64,000 nt of DNA. Origin: Aliiglaciecola sp. CAU 1673 (GTDB lineage: Bacteria; Pseudomonadota; Gammaproteobacteria; Enterobacterales; Alteromonadaceae). How positions within the stretch are numbered: the stretch's first letter is position 1; the number at the start of each line of letters is the position of its first letter. The translations under genes and the position numbers were made by a program. Shown here in pieces: positions 1 through 8,960 of this stretch. A model generated the notes under the pieces. The model was given only the letters and a program-made list of their open reading frames with translations, was not told where the DNA came from and made no database searches. The stretch lies in NCBI RefSeq assembly GCF_029223185.1, contig NZ_JARHUG010000005.1:186001-250000 (forward strand), written 5' to 3'.

Positions 1-674
1 TCCTGCTCAACTTCCTTAAGCAGTTGTTTTCCGGCCTTGGCAAATGCGTCTACGTCGAACGGCAGGTTGTAGTTAGCTGCGATAAAGGTGGCTGCTGGCG
101 ACAGGTCATTCAGGATGACGCGCCGAGCACCCCATTTAGGTACTAACTTACCTTGCTTCTTCCATTCGGTTTCCAATTCATGCCGATAGGATGATGGTGC
201 CGATCCGCACCACTGGGCAGCTACACCGGTCATGCCAGAGCCACCAAAGCCGTCGAGCACGATGTCACCTGGCTCCGTGTAATGCAGGATGGACGGGACG
301 ATCGCGAGGTGCGGCACCTTGGTGTGATACGAATGCGCCTTGTAAAGCTGATCTGTCTTGCCGACCGAGACGTCGATGGTCTGCGGCTCGCGGCTGTACT
401 TCACGCTGGGGTCGTAAGGCTTGCCGTAGTGACGCACGAAGTCTTCAAGGAAGGGGTTCGGGCATGCGGTGTAGTAAGGTGGGTCCGACATCGCGAGAAT
501 CGCCTCGTCTGTACCCTGCGGAAATCCCTCGATCTTGCGGAACGCCGGATCTTTCAGCTTCTCGGCCAGCAGCTTGGTGAAGTGCTCGCGTCGGGCTTGC
601 TCGCTGGGAAATGTCTGGCCAAGGCATTCGACCGGGCCTGTCTTGGCAGCGTGGTTTTGGAAAAGATCACTCAT
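1..674 (-). CDS. pglX: BREX-3 type DNA adenine methylase, copy 1 (partial, runs off left edge)
   Basis: This is the first 224 residues of a COG1743-type adenine-specific DNA methylase whose 3' end lies outside the window. The methylase would modify host DNA so that BREX can tell it from phage DNA. By eye, 69 of its first 75 residues match the methylase encoded just upstream (674-3469), including the DPPYYTACPNPF catalytic motif near residue 64. The SAM-binding motif reads FGGSG near residue 143 rather than FSGTG. Its ATG overlaps the TAA of the upstream paralogue (TAATG), so the two are probably translationally coupled. The frame is open throughout. After about residue 155 the two proteins diverge strongly. 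It could be a second specificity or a duplicate undergoing replacement; the missing C-terminus prevents a decision. Confidence 0.85.
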   Translation of the reverse strand, partial: MSDLFQNHAAKTGPVECLGQTFPSEQARREHFTKLLAEKLKDPAFRKIEGFPQGTDEAILAMSDPPYYTACPNPFLEDFVRHYGKPYDPSVKYSREPQTIDVSVGKTDQLYKAHSYHTKVPHLAIVPSILHYTEPGDIVLDGFGGSGMTGVAAQWCGSAPSSYRHELETEWKKQGKLVPKWGARRVILNDLSPAATFIAANYNLPFDVDAFAKAGKQLLKEVEQ

Positions 675-3469
675 TAAACTTCTTCCGTTCTGGTCAGCGC
701 GAGGTCATAGAGGGTGAGTAGCTTCTCGTCCTCTTGCAGCGCTTCATCGGGCACCTTCTTCGCGATATCGATGATCGTCTGGTAATCCTTGGCGGCCCAT
801 GCCGCGTGGAAGCCTGCACGAAGCGCCTCCAGTCGGAACTCCTTCAGACGCCGGCCAGTAAAGGCACGGTATTGGTCAAACTCCTTGAGCAGCGCCTTCT
901 CGCGCTTCTTCTCCAAGTCCTGTGCTTTGTTCGGGTCGGGCACGTACCAGCGATCCTTGGCCTTGGCCACCAGTGCAGGGCTGTTCTTGTCCAGCCCGCG
1001 AAGATCCTTGTAGTTGGTCGAGAGATAACTATGAATCTGGCTCGGAACCTCACCCGTGCCGTCGTACTCGATAAAGTTATCTTCGAGTAAGGCGGAAAGC
1101 TCTGGCTTTGATTCGTGCTTTTTCCAACCTGCACCCAACTGGCTGATGAAATCAGTATGAATCTCCTGATATGTTGAAGGTCGCCGCTTCAAGAAATCTG
1201 CCAACCAATCAATTGCGCTGCGCTCATCGGAAACGAACATTTCCATCTGAGGCGCGACTGCGACTTGCATCCTTTTCTTGTCATATTCAGAAACCTGATC
1301 AGGCAGAAAAATCATCCCATCCCGCTCAACAAAGCGCTGCAACAGGCCTGCCTGAAATTCATGCGTGGACATGGGAACCGGGACATTGTGCCGAATAAAC
1401 CACGCAACCATTCGATCGAAGATAATCCTCGGATCTCGCTCAGCTATGAACTCCAAACTGCCATTTCGTACCTTTACGGTTGGTAGATAACTCAAATGGG
1501 TTCGAACAAAGTCCCAAACTGAGTCCTCTGTCCCGCCGGAGGATGCAAATCTATTCTCAAGTCCACCATTAGGTTTATATGCAGAAATAACAAGATCTTG
1601 CTTGACTGCAATGGTTGAAATGTAGGCGTTGATACTTCCCTGCTTCTTATCGAGCGCCGAGACATTAGCAACAATGAACCCGGCCTCAGATATGGCAGTT
1701 TGAATATTATTCCAAACCGAAGCCTTCGTATTAGAGAACTCCACAGTCATCCAACGACCTGGCTTCAGAATGCGATAGGCCTCCTTGAAACAAGTCGTCA
1801 TTATTTGACGGTACTCGTTGGCACCTTTTCCCTGAATGTCGTTTTCAATGGCTTCTGTCTTATTGTTCGTGCGCACCTTTAGCCATGCTTCCCAGAGGAA
1901 GCTCATTTCCGAATAATTGATATTTGCGCCGAAAGGCGGATCAATAAAAACATAGTCCAAAGAGTTGGAATCAATATCCAAGACTGATGTCGATGACGTA
2001 CCAATCGCAACGTTCTCAATCTTTCCTACATTGACAAATGCCGAAGATGACCTCGAAGAAATCTGCGGAAATATAGGGACTTCGCTGTGAATTGAGGGGC
2101 AATAGAGTGTTCCCGTTCTTTCCTTTCCTACCCAGCCGCCCCGATTCTGTCCTTTAAGCGCAGCGAAATAATTCGACATAAGCGGCGCACAGAGTTGAGT
2201 TGACTTGTACATCATGGATGTGAACAAAAACTTCAGCTCTGGCGAATCGGCTCGACTCCAGCACGCCGCTAGCGTCCATAAATTTCTTTTGTAGAAGAAA
2301 TGGTGGACATGCGTAATCCCGTGGGAAAACTTAGGCTGCCTAGTGTTAAAACCGTCTGGCAACTCGTCTGTTGGAACCCAATAGGGAATATCTTTCTCTT
2401 CTATCTTTTCGAGTAACTCGAAATCGCCCAGGTCTGGTTTCTTGTTATACCGTCGCCCATTAAAAGTGTAATTAATTAGCACCGGGATCTGTTTCGCATG
2501 TTTGATGGTCTGACCGATTAATCGGTCGTGTTTCGTGATCCAGACTCGCTCAAGCGCTTTCTTATTTAGATTCTTTGAGCAATGAGGACAATCAAATCGC
2601 TCTCTGACCTCGCCAGCATCCGAGTCAACTGCTACATTCCAAAAGACTATCTCCCCTGCACACTCCGGGCAGTTAAAAACATCCGACCAAAGAGCGTAAT
2701 TAATCTGCCCCTTCGATATACCATCCGTATGAGAAGTCTCATAAAGCCAGGCGCACTCTGCTCTTACATCGTCATATATCTTCTTAACCTTTGCTTCGAA
2801 TGCAATTGGGTCTGACCCGGAATTGAAGTTGTGCGCAAGAAATGTTGCAGCTGGCGCGAGATCATTTAGGATCGCTTTGCGAGCGCCAATTTTTGAAAAT
2901 TTCTCCCACTTTGTTTCGCCCTGTTCGTTCCGGGTCTCTCCAAAAATATCCCCGTTACCATCTACCCTGTAGCCGAGGGATTGAACTGCGGATTGGTCAC
3001 CACACAGCTGGGCAGCAACCCCAGCCATCCCGGTTCCAGAGAAGCCATCAAATACGAGATCGCCAGGGTTTGTGTAATGAAGGATGTACCGCATTACAGC
3101 TTTTGGCGGAACCTTGGTGTGATAGCTGTGAGCGTTACATATCGGGTCATTTCGACCTTCGCTAACATCGGCTGCAAACGGCTCTTTGCTGTACGGAACA
3201 GACGAGTCATAAGGCTTGCCATAGTGCCGGACAAAGTCCCCGATAAACGGATTTGGACACGCCGTGTAGTACGGCGGATCAGATAGAGCCAGAATTGCCT
3301 CATCTGTACCCTGGGGAAAGCCTTCGATCTTCCGGAACGCAGGGTCCTTGAGTTTCTCAGCAAGCAGCTTCAGGTAGTGCTCGCGGCGAGCCTCATCGCT
3401 AGGGAAGGTTTGCCCGAGGCATTCAACCGGGCCGGATTTGGCCGCGTGGTTCTGGAAAAGATCACTCAT
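674..3469 (-). CDS. pglX: BREX-3 type DNA adenine methylase, copy 2 (COG1743, Zn-ribbon)
   Basis: The 931-residue protein has the layout of the large Zn-ribbon adenine methylases used as PglX in BREX type 3. DPPY lies at residues 64-67, a SAM-binding FSGTG at 143-147, a Zn ribbon with cysteines at about 267, 270, 294 and 297, and a second DPPF at 510-513. The expected role is N6-adenine methylation of the BREX recognition site for self-marking. It lies downstream of brxC on the same strand and is followed by a second methylase gene overlapping its stop. Base composition is uneven: the ends (674-1130 and 3000-3469) are GC-rich like brxC, while the middle (about 1500-2900) is clearly AT-rich, which suggests recombination of the central, probably specificity-determining, part. 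Methylase identity is firm; the BREX-3 assignment rests on the neighbours. Confidence 0.88.
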   Translation of the reverse strand: MSDLFQNHAAKSGPVECLGQTFPSDEARREHYLKLLAEKLKDPAFRKIEGFPQGTDEAILALSDPPYYTACPNPFIGDFVRHYGKPYDSSVPYSKEPFAADVSEGRNDPICNAHSYHTKVPPKAVMRYILHYTNPGDLVFDGFSGTGMAGVAAQLCGDQSAVQSLGYRVDGNGDIFGETRNEQGETKWEKFSKIGARKAILNDLAPAATFLAHNFNSGSDPIAFEAKVKKIYDDVRAECAWLYETSHTDGISKGQINYALWSDVFNCPECAGEIVFWNVAVDSDAGEVRERFDCPHCSKNLNKKALERVWITKHDRLIGQTIKHAKQIPVLINYTFNGRRYNKKPDLGDFELLEKIEEKDIPYWVPTDELPDGFNTRQPKFSHGITHVHHFFYKRNLWTLAACWSRADSPELKFLFTSMMYKSTQLCAPLMSNYFAALKGQNRGGWVGKERTGTLYCPSIHSEVPIFPQISSRSSSAFVNVGKIENVAIGTSSTSVLDIDSNSLDYVFIDPPFGANINYSEMSFLWEAWLKVRTNNKTEAIENDIQGKGANEYRQIMTTCFKEAYRILKPGRWMTVEFSNTKASVWNNIQTAISEAGFIVANVSALDKKQGSINAYISTIAVKQDLVISAYKPNGGLENRFASSGGTEDSVWDFVRTHLSYLPTVKVRNGSLEFIAERDPRIIFDRMVAWFIRHNVPVPMSTHEFQAGLLQRFVERDGMIFLPDQVSEYDKKRMQVAVAPQMEMFVSDERSAIDWLADFLKRRPSTYQEIHTDFISQLGAGWKKHESKPELSALLEDNFIEYDGTGEVPSQIHSYLSTNYKDLRGLDKNSPALVAKAKDRWYVPDPNKAQDLEKKREKALLKEFDQYRAFTGRRLKEFRLEALRAGFHAAWAAKDYQTIIDIAKKVPDEALQEDEKLLTLYDLALTRTEEV

Positions 3470-3539
3470 CAGTCGTTCCTCAAATTCTTGTTGTCATCGC
3501 CTTCTCGCCAGCGCCGACTCTTGGTTCTCATCCACCACG

Positions 3540-6500
3540 TCACTCGATCACGAAGCGCAGCTTGGTGGCATCCTTGCCCTTGCAGCGCTCGTTCATGAAG
3601 GTGTCGAAGCGCTTGCGCAGATCATCCGGCGTGGCCGGCGAGCCGCCTTGCAGCAGTGCCTGCTTGATCTCGTCGCCCTTGACCGCGATCTTCTCCAGCC
3701 CCGACAGCGCCTCCTGCACTGCATTGGTGAACTCGGTGGTCATCGGGTCCGGCAGCTTGCGTGAAGTCAGGAAGGCGTCGATCAGCTTCTTGGATGCAGG
3801 TGGCAACAGGCCCAGGCTGTCCTGCGTGAACGGGTCTTCCAGGTTCTCCAGCAGTGTCTGCTGCCAGTTGGCCAGCAGTTCATCCAGATCGTCATCCAGC
3901 TTGTGCAGGCGGTTGGCGGCCGGGATCAGCTCCAACTGCTCGGCAGAGGGGCGGAATTGGCAGTGCGGGCAGACGGCGGCCGTGACCAGGGTCGGCTCAT
4001 CCAGCGAGGAACAGCTCTTCAAGCCGTTGAGCGATTCCTCGAACGCGGTGAGCTGACTGGTGGGCATCAGCGACACGCCGGCCAACACACGCAGTGCCAG
4101 CAGGCGGTCATCCTTGCGCAGGGCGTTGCGGGTCTTGTCCTCGGCCACGCCCAGCCGCGCCTTGCTGTGGCTGGCGATGTAGGCGGTGATGTAGTCCTTC
4201 TTGAGCTGGTTGAGCGTCTGCCGGTATTCGGCGGCGTGCTCGGCTGTGCGGTCCTGGCTCAGTTTGTCCTGCAGGGCCTTGCGGGCTGCTTCGGCCTGCT
4301 TCACCCAGGGGTGCTCGGCAGGCAGCACCATTTCGGCCTGCGAGAGGTAGGACGCCGTACTGCCCAGTTCCACCACCAGTTCGAGAAGGCGTTCGACGGC
4401 GGCCAGGATCTCCAGATTCTTCTTCTGGCCGTCCAGGTCTTCCTGCGTGACACGCAGGTTCTTGAGCTTGCCGACGGTGTTGTACGGTGTCAGCGACTCG
4501 GTGAACTTTTTCAGCGAATCCAGCCGTGCGTGCCAGTCTTTGGCTTCTTCCTCGCGCAGCAGGTTCTGGCCCCAGAAGCCGAGCTTGCCTTGCTGCAGGT
4601 CGGAGCCAGCCTTGAGCACGCGCGGCACCAGTGCGCTGACTTTCTCCTGCAGTTTGATGACTGGCTCGGTATCGCCTTGGCTGGCCTTCTGGGCCAGGCC
4701 AGACGGCAGATCGAACAACTCGAACAGGGCACGCAGCACCGCGAGGTTGATCTCCTTGGGTGCCTCGACGTGCTTGAACTGCTTGAGCTCTTCCAGCGAA
4801 CGCTCTGCGAGCTGCACCAGCTTGCCGGAGTCGATCTTGTCGCCGGTGATCGACAGCACAATGTCGCCAGAGTAGACGAGGCCGCCGAGCACGGTGACCA
4901 ACAGGTCGGGCTCCAGCCGGTACTTGATAGGCGCGAAATACTCGACGTCCGATGTGCCCGACAGCAGTTCGCTGCGGTTGAGCACCTGGCCGTGGCCCTT
5001 GGCCTTGAGGCGGTTCAGCACTTCCTGCGCGTAGCGGGAATTGGCGGGGTCGACGCGGTCACCATCGAGCAGTTCCAGCGCATCGAGGATGGCAGCGGCA
5101 TCCTTGGTTCGGGTGCCGCCAGCCAGCGCGCGCAGCGCATTGCCCACCAGTTGCTTGCGGTTGGCTTCGGTGACCAGCACCGAGAAGGTGGGGTACTCGG
5201 GCGAGATGTCGGCAAAGCGCTGACCCAGTGCCAGGCCGGAGACGATGTTCACCACGTCGCGGAAGTTGATGCGCTCGTCCGGGCCCAGTCGCGCACGGTC
5301 GCGCAGGGACACGCCCTTGGACCAGTCCTGCAGCGTCTTGGTCTTGCCCTGGTAGGTGACCTCGAACGCGGTCATCTGCTTTTCCTGCAGCCACTTGCTC
5401 ATGGCGCGCAGCGAGTCCTGGGCCTTGGACAGGTAGATGGCTTTCGCGCCGCCGCTGGCGGTGGACGCCAGATCCAGTGCCGCCGCGTATTGCGACAGAT
5501 AGCGCTTGTAGTCCTCGTCCGGCGACTTCAGGCGGAAGAACACTTCGTCCGCCAGGTTGTTGTCGCTGAACTTCGGCTTGTCGAAGGGCTGGATAAAGTA
5601 GATGTAGAAGTCGCGCTCGGGCTGGGCCGTGGGGCGGTCATTGGGGGCGCCAAAGAACAGGTAGCCCATGCGCTCGACGCGGCGTTCCTGCCACTCGATC
5701 TGGTATTGCCAAATCTGGAAGCCGGGGTAACGCAGGTCGTCGCTGCACTCCATCAGTGCCTTGATGGCGCTGTAGTAGGCGCGGTCCAGCGCATCGTCGG
5801 ACAGGGCTTCGGCACGCTTTTCGATCTGCGCGTCGTAGTCGATGTCCTTCTTGAGGTCCAGGTAGTACTGCTCGGTGTCCGGCGCCTTGGATATGAACTG
5901 GCCGTTGACGGTCTTCAGCACTTCCCGCATGACGGTCTGGACCATCGACAGCAGGTTCTCGGCCGGATCGCCGGGCATGTCCTCCACGCCCGGCTGGAAC
6001 AGGCACAATGCGTCGCGCAGCTCGGCGGCCGTGGGGCCGATGGGCACATGGATGTCGCCGCCGGTGGTCAGACGGTGGACGGCCAACGCATTGATGACGC
6101 GCAGCGCCATGGCTTTGTAGGCCGGGCGCGTGAAGGCCTGCTGCACGCGGGACTCCAGCACTTCGGACACGCGCATGACCTCCTTGATGTTCGGGTCGGC
6201 GCGCAGGACCGAGTTGGCCTTGACGGTGTTCCAGAAGCTCTCGTAGCTGATGAACAGCGGTTTGTCGGCAGGCACCTCCTGGTCGAGGATGGCCAACATG
6301 GCGGCCTCGATGGTTTTGAGTGCGCCGCGCTTCTCGGTGAAGTGGATCTGCTCGAAGGTCTTCAGGTAGTCCGGGTGAACCGGGAACAGCCGCACGTACT
6401 CGTCCATGCGCTCGTTCATAGAGCCGTAAAACTTGGCGAACGGCGTGAGGTATTCGCGGATCTTGTTCTGCTGGTCAGCCGTCTTCTTGAGCAGGCGCGC

Positions 6501-7280
6501 GGAGACGACGAAGCTGACGTCCTGACGGTCGATCAGGATCTGGGTGAAGCGCTCGTTGACTCGCCGCATGCTGTCGGCGACGTGCTGGAAGCGCACGCTG
6601 TCGAAGATGGCTTCCTGCACACCAGCCACGAAGCGGAACTTCAGGTGCTTGGTGACTTCGCCGATCTGACGCAGGATCGCCAAGTCCTGCACCAGCTCGT
6701 GATCGCGGCGGGACTGCAGATATTCCAGGAACTCATCGACAACCAGAAGCAAGCCCTGGTCGGGGAATTTTTCCGCAAACGCAGCCATCATCTCTTCGAA
6801 CGAGTCCTTGTTGTTGAGCTCCTTGTCGGCGGTCGGGAAGGTGTAGTCGACGCCGAGCTTTTCCAGGAATCGCTCAAGCTGCAGGGTGATGATCTGGCGC
6901 AACGGCATCTGCAGGCCGCCCACCTCAATACGCAGGACCTTGAAACGACCAGCGATCGGGGCAACCGCCTCAGCAACTTTCGGATGACGTATCATAGATG
7001 CATAGGTGGCGTCTTCAGCCACCAGCGACAGCACCGACATCAAGTGCGATTTACCCGTGCCGTAGTTGCCGACGATCAGCACGCCCTTGTGATCGACCGA
7101 GTCCTCAAAACTGAGCTGGGGAACCATAAGCTTGGAGATCCGCTCGGCCATGTCGTCGGAGATGACATAGGTCGCGACGAGCTTCTTGGCCTCGTCCGGG
7201 TGCCCAGCATCGAGCAGCTGAATGACTGACTCGATCTGCTCGAACTGGATCAGATCTCCGTATTTCATGTTCTTTGCCAT
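3540..7280 (-). CDS. brxC: BREX ATP-binding protein BrxC
   Basis: This is a 1246-residue P-loop ATPase of the BrxC/PglY kind, the large cytoplasmic motor-like component found in all BREX types. The Walker A motif GNYGTGKS is at residues 71-78 and the Walker B stretch LLLVVDE at about 177-183. A single CPHC pair sits near the C-terminus. The size matches the roughly 1200-residue family norm. It lies between brxF (35 nt upstream) and the methylase pair (70 nt downstream) on the same strand, the order known for BREX type 3. The coding sequence is strongly GC-rich compared with the host core genes near 50%, pointing to acquisition from a high-GC donor. The long antisense frame here is a composition artefact. 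Confidence 0.9.
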   Translation of the reverse strand: MAKNMKYGDLIQFEQIESVIQLLDAGHPDEAKKLVATYVISDDMAERISKLMVPQLSFEDSVDHKGVLIVGNYGTGKSHLMSVLSLVAEDATYASMIRHPKVAEAVAPIAGRFKVLRIEVGGLQMPLRQIITLQLERFLEKLGVDYTFPTADKELNNKDSFEEMMAAFAEKFPDQGLLLVVDEFLEYLQSRRDHELVQDLAILRQIGEVTKHLKFRFVAGVQEAIFDSVRFQHVADSMRRVNERFTQILIDRQDVSFVVSARLLKKTADQQNKIREYLTPFAKFYGSMNERMDEYVRLFPVHPDYLKTFEQIHFTEKRGALKTIEAAMLAILDQEVPADKPLFISYESFWNTVKANSVLRADPNIKEVMRVSEVLESRVQQAFTRPAYKAMALRVINALAVHRLTTGGDIHVPIGPTAAELRDALCLFQPGVEDMPGDPAENLLSMVQTVMREVLKTVNGQFISKAPDTEQYYLDLKKDIDYDAQIEKRAEALSDDALDRAYYSAIKALMECSDDLRYPGFQIWQYQIEWQERRVERMGYLFFGAPNDRPTAQPERDFYIYFIQPFDKPKFSDNNLADEVFFRLKSPDEDYKRYLSQYAAALDLASTASGGAKAIYLSKAQDSLRAMSKWLQEKQMTAFEVTYQGKTKTLQDWSKGVSLRDRARLGPDERINFRDVVNIVSGLALGQRFADISPEYPTFSVLVTEANRKQLVGNALRALAGGTRTKDAAAILDALELLDGDRVDPANSRYAQEVLNRLKAKGHGQVLNRSELLSGTSDVEYFAPIKYRLEPDLLVTVLGGLVYSGDIVLSITGDKIDSGKLVQLAERSLEELKQFKHVEAPKEINLAVLRALFELFDLPSGLAQKASQGDTEPVIKLQEKVSALVPRVLKAGSDLQQGKLGFWGQNLLREEEAKDWHARLDSLKKFTESLTPYNTVGKLKNLRVTQEDLDGQKKNLEILAAVERLLELVVELGSTASYLSQAEMVLPAEHPWVKQAEAARKALQDKLSQDRTAEHAAEYRQTLNQLKKDYITAYIASHSKARLGVAEDKTRNALRKDDRLLALRVLAGVSLMPTSQLTAFEESLNGLKSCSSLDEPTLVTAAVCPHCQFRPSAEQLELIPAANRLHKLDDDLDELLANWQQTLLENLEDPFTQDSLGLLPPASKKLIDAFLTSRKLPDPMTTEFTNAVQEALSGLEKIAVKGDEIKQALLQGGSPATPDDLRKRFDTFMNERCKGKDATKLRFVIE

Positions 7281-7314
7281 ATGGTTCTCTCTTCCCTTAT
7301 TTTAAATTTTTACG

Positions 7315-7782
7315 TCAAATTTCGAGTACAACCAAGCCATCGCGGCTGTAGTCTCGATGTTCTGGGTGGCTAATGTCGGCGTATACTAAGCGGTCACTAT
7401 GCAGCTCGCCCGGCCATACGGCCACGACACGTTTGGAGTGAGCCAACCGCTTGACGAGGTCAAGCGGGTTGATCTGTAAGCTCGGCTCAAACAGCAGTTC
7501 GAGGTTGTCGAGAAGTAGCGGAGCGTCGGTGCGTTCCTTGTCTGCGATTTCGCGCAGCAGCTCGCCTGCCGATAAGCTGCGCTTCTTCATCGGCATGGCA
7601 GCCAAACGGCGGCCTAGCTCCAGGCCAACGTTGAGCGGCTCGATGCTGAGCTTGGCACCCAATTGTCGGAGCAGCTGGGTCTTGCCGCTGCGGCTGGGGC
7701 CCACCAACAGCATCAGCTTACTATTGAGGTCACCGATTTCACGTGTCATTTGTTCAACTTTCGCAAGCACCTCTATTTCCAC
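7315..7782 (-). CDS. brxF: BREX-3 P-loop protein BrxF
   Basis: This small P-loop protein (155 residues from a GTG at 7782, or 144 from the ATG at 7749) matches BrxF, a component restricted to BREX type 3 and so the best type marker here. The Walker A motif GPSRSGKT lies at residues 28-35 and a Walker B-like LLLDN at 89-93. Its start overlaps the end of brxR by 10 nt if GTG is used, suggesting translational coupling. It probably works with BrxC in sensing or inhibiting phage DNA; the mechanism is not established. The family call comes from size, P-loop position and neighbours rather than from a search. Confidence 0.8.
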   Translation of the reverse strand: MEIEVLAKVEQMTREIGDLNSKLMLLVGPSRSGKTQLLRQLGAKLSIEPLNVGLELGRRLAAMPMKKRSLSAGELLREIADKERTDAPLLLDNLELLFEPSLQINPLDLVKRLAHSKRVVAVWPGELHSDRLVYADISHPEHRDYSRDGLVVLEI

Positions 7783-8666
7783 CCATTTTCATCAGCAAAG
7801 TGGTAACCAGGTGCTATCTCCAGGTTCTGCGCACCATAAAGCGTCGGAGTATTCTCAAGCCAAAGCTGATATTCCTCTCCCCTCAACAAGGCTTTGTTGG
7901 AGCAATCAACATTCCAGCGCCGAAGCAAATACCCCGCCATTGCAGCCCGCACATTCAACTCAAGCATGCCATTGGTCATTGAGTAGTCCAACTCTATTGC
8001 TTTGGGATGTCTAATATTGTAAGGATGGGGAACCAGTCGCAGTGGCATCATACGCATCCATTGATGATCATCAAGCTTGTCTTCCCCATGATTGACTTCA
8101 GCTTCTAAAATGCTGGCTTTAGATATACGAGTAATGACAAAGTCTCGAAAGCTAGAGGATTTGCGGTCAAATGCGCGAACATGCCAGCGAAGGCCATTAT
8201 CCACAATGCTATGAGGCACAATCTCTCTTGCCCCAGATCCGCTGCTTAGAGATGTGTAAATAATGCTGACAGCTTTCTTGTTAATGGTGGCTTGCACCAA
8301 GCGAGCAACAATAAAAATGTCCGGCACATTAAGTTGGCTAGGTGCTTCAACAGGAAAATCGATATCCGCTATGGCATCCAATCCATCAGAGATCTGATTA
8401 GCAAGTTTTGCCAGTGTTTTCTTGGCATCGTGCTCGACTAAAGGTTTGAACTGCGCAGTTTGGTAATAACACTTATCACGAGAATCATATTCCATATTGC
8501 TAGGACACAGCTCTTTATAGAGCGTGATATCCCGCGAAGCTGAAGAAAGGCCTTGGCTGAAGTAGTTAACGACTTCCGCCCTTGTGACGTATCCAACAAA
8601 GAGAAGCTTGAAGTCGATGTAGGCAAGCCTTTGCTTTTGGGAAAAGCTTAAGTCCTTCCAGTCCAT
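7773..8666 (-). CDS. brxR: WYL-domain regulator of the BREX locus (BrxR/CapW type)
   Basis: The 297-residue protein has an N-terminal winged-helix region (about residues 1-75), a middle WYL domain (about 120-200, with the ligand-type strand REIVPHSIVDNGLRWHVRAF) and a C-terminal domain. This is the architecture of BrxR/CapW transcriptional repressors that sit first in many BREX and CBASS loci and bind as dimers to an inverted repeat near their own promoter. An AGGGGA ribosome-binding site precedes the ATG, and a perfect GTATCA-TTT-TGATAC dyad lies 36 bp upstream. It is the first gene of the brxR-brxF-brxC-pglX-pglX run. The likely job is to repress the defence operon until infection. Confidence 0.85.
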   Translation of the reverse strand: MDWKDLSFSQKQRLAYIDFKLLFVGYVTRAEVVNYFSQGLSSASRDITLYKELCPSNMEYDSRDKCYYQTAQFKPLVEHDAKKTLAKLANQISDGLDAIADIDFPVEAPSQLNVPDIFIVARLVQATINKKAVSIIYTSLSSGSGAREIVPHSIVDNGLRWHVRAFDRKSSSFRDFVITRISKASILEAEVNHGEDKLDDHQWMRMMPLRLVPHPYNIRHPKAIELDYSMTNGMLELNVRAAMAGYLLRRWNVDCSNKALLRGEEYQLWLENTPTLYGAQNLEIAPGYHFADENGWK

Positions 8667-8702
8667 ACATGTCCCCTGCTGGTTTCTTAGTGGACTGAGT
8701 CT

Positions 8703-8717
8703 GTATCATTTTGATAC
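8703..8717. promoter_or_regulatory. Candidate BrxR operator (perfect dyad)
   Basis: A 15-bp perfect inverted repeat, GTATCATTTTGATAC (6-bp arms, 3-bp spacer), lies 36 bp upstream of the brxR start codon within the only non-coding gap before the BREX operon. BrxR/CapW proteins are known to bind inverted repeats in such positions. Binding by this BrxR is inferred from position only. Confidence 0.6.
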
Positions 8718-8742
8718 GGGCATCAACATTTTTATCTTGTTG

Positions 8743-8943
8743 TTATTTAACCCTTTCCAACAAATCGCCCACTTCACACTCAAACAAATCGCACAATTTA
8801 TCGATGGCTTCGAGATCGATGCGTTGGGCGGTTTCTTTGTAGAGCAGGGTGACGGTATTGCGGTTTAGGCCGGTTTCTCTGGCCACATCCATGATCTTCA
8901 TTTTCCGTTCGCCCATCAGTCGAGCTAAGTGACACCTTATCAC
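8743..8943 (-). CDS. Small XRE/Cro-type helix-turn-helix regulator
   Basis: A 66-residue protein beginning VIRCHLARLMGERKMKI (GTG start at 8943, with an AGAGG ribosome-binding site about 8 nt upstream), followed by a helix-turn-helix centred on ARETGLNRNTVTLLY. The reading frame continues further upstream, but that extension has no site and crosses the repeated operator region, so the GTG is preferred. The family resembles the short Cro-like regulators next to integrases and BREX loci. It is divergent from the excisionase-integrase operon and upstream of brxR on the same strand, so it may control either. The two long direct repeats in the divergent gap are probable targets. Confidence 0.75.
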   Translation of the reverse strand: MIRCHLARLMGERKMKIMDVARETGLNRNTVTLLYKETAQRIDLEAIDKLCDLFECEVGDLLERVK

Positions 8944-8960
8944 GCCGTTTAACCTCTTAA

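Noticed and set aside
3903-7229. 1108-codon open frame on the plus strand opposite brxC
   Set aside because: It is an antisense by-product of the high GC content of brxC; the composition is low-complexity (Leu/Val/Gln/Gly/His-rich) and has no motifs, while the minus-strand frame has Walker motifs.
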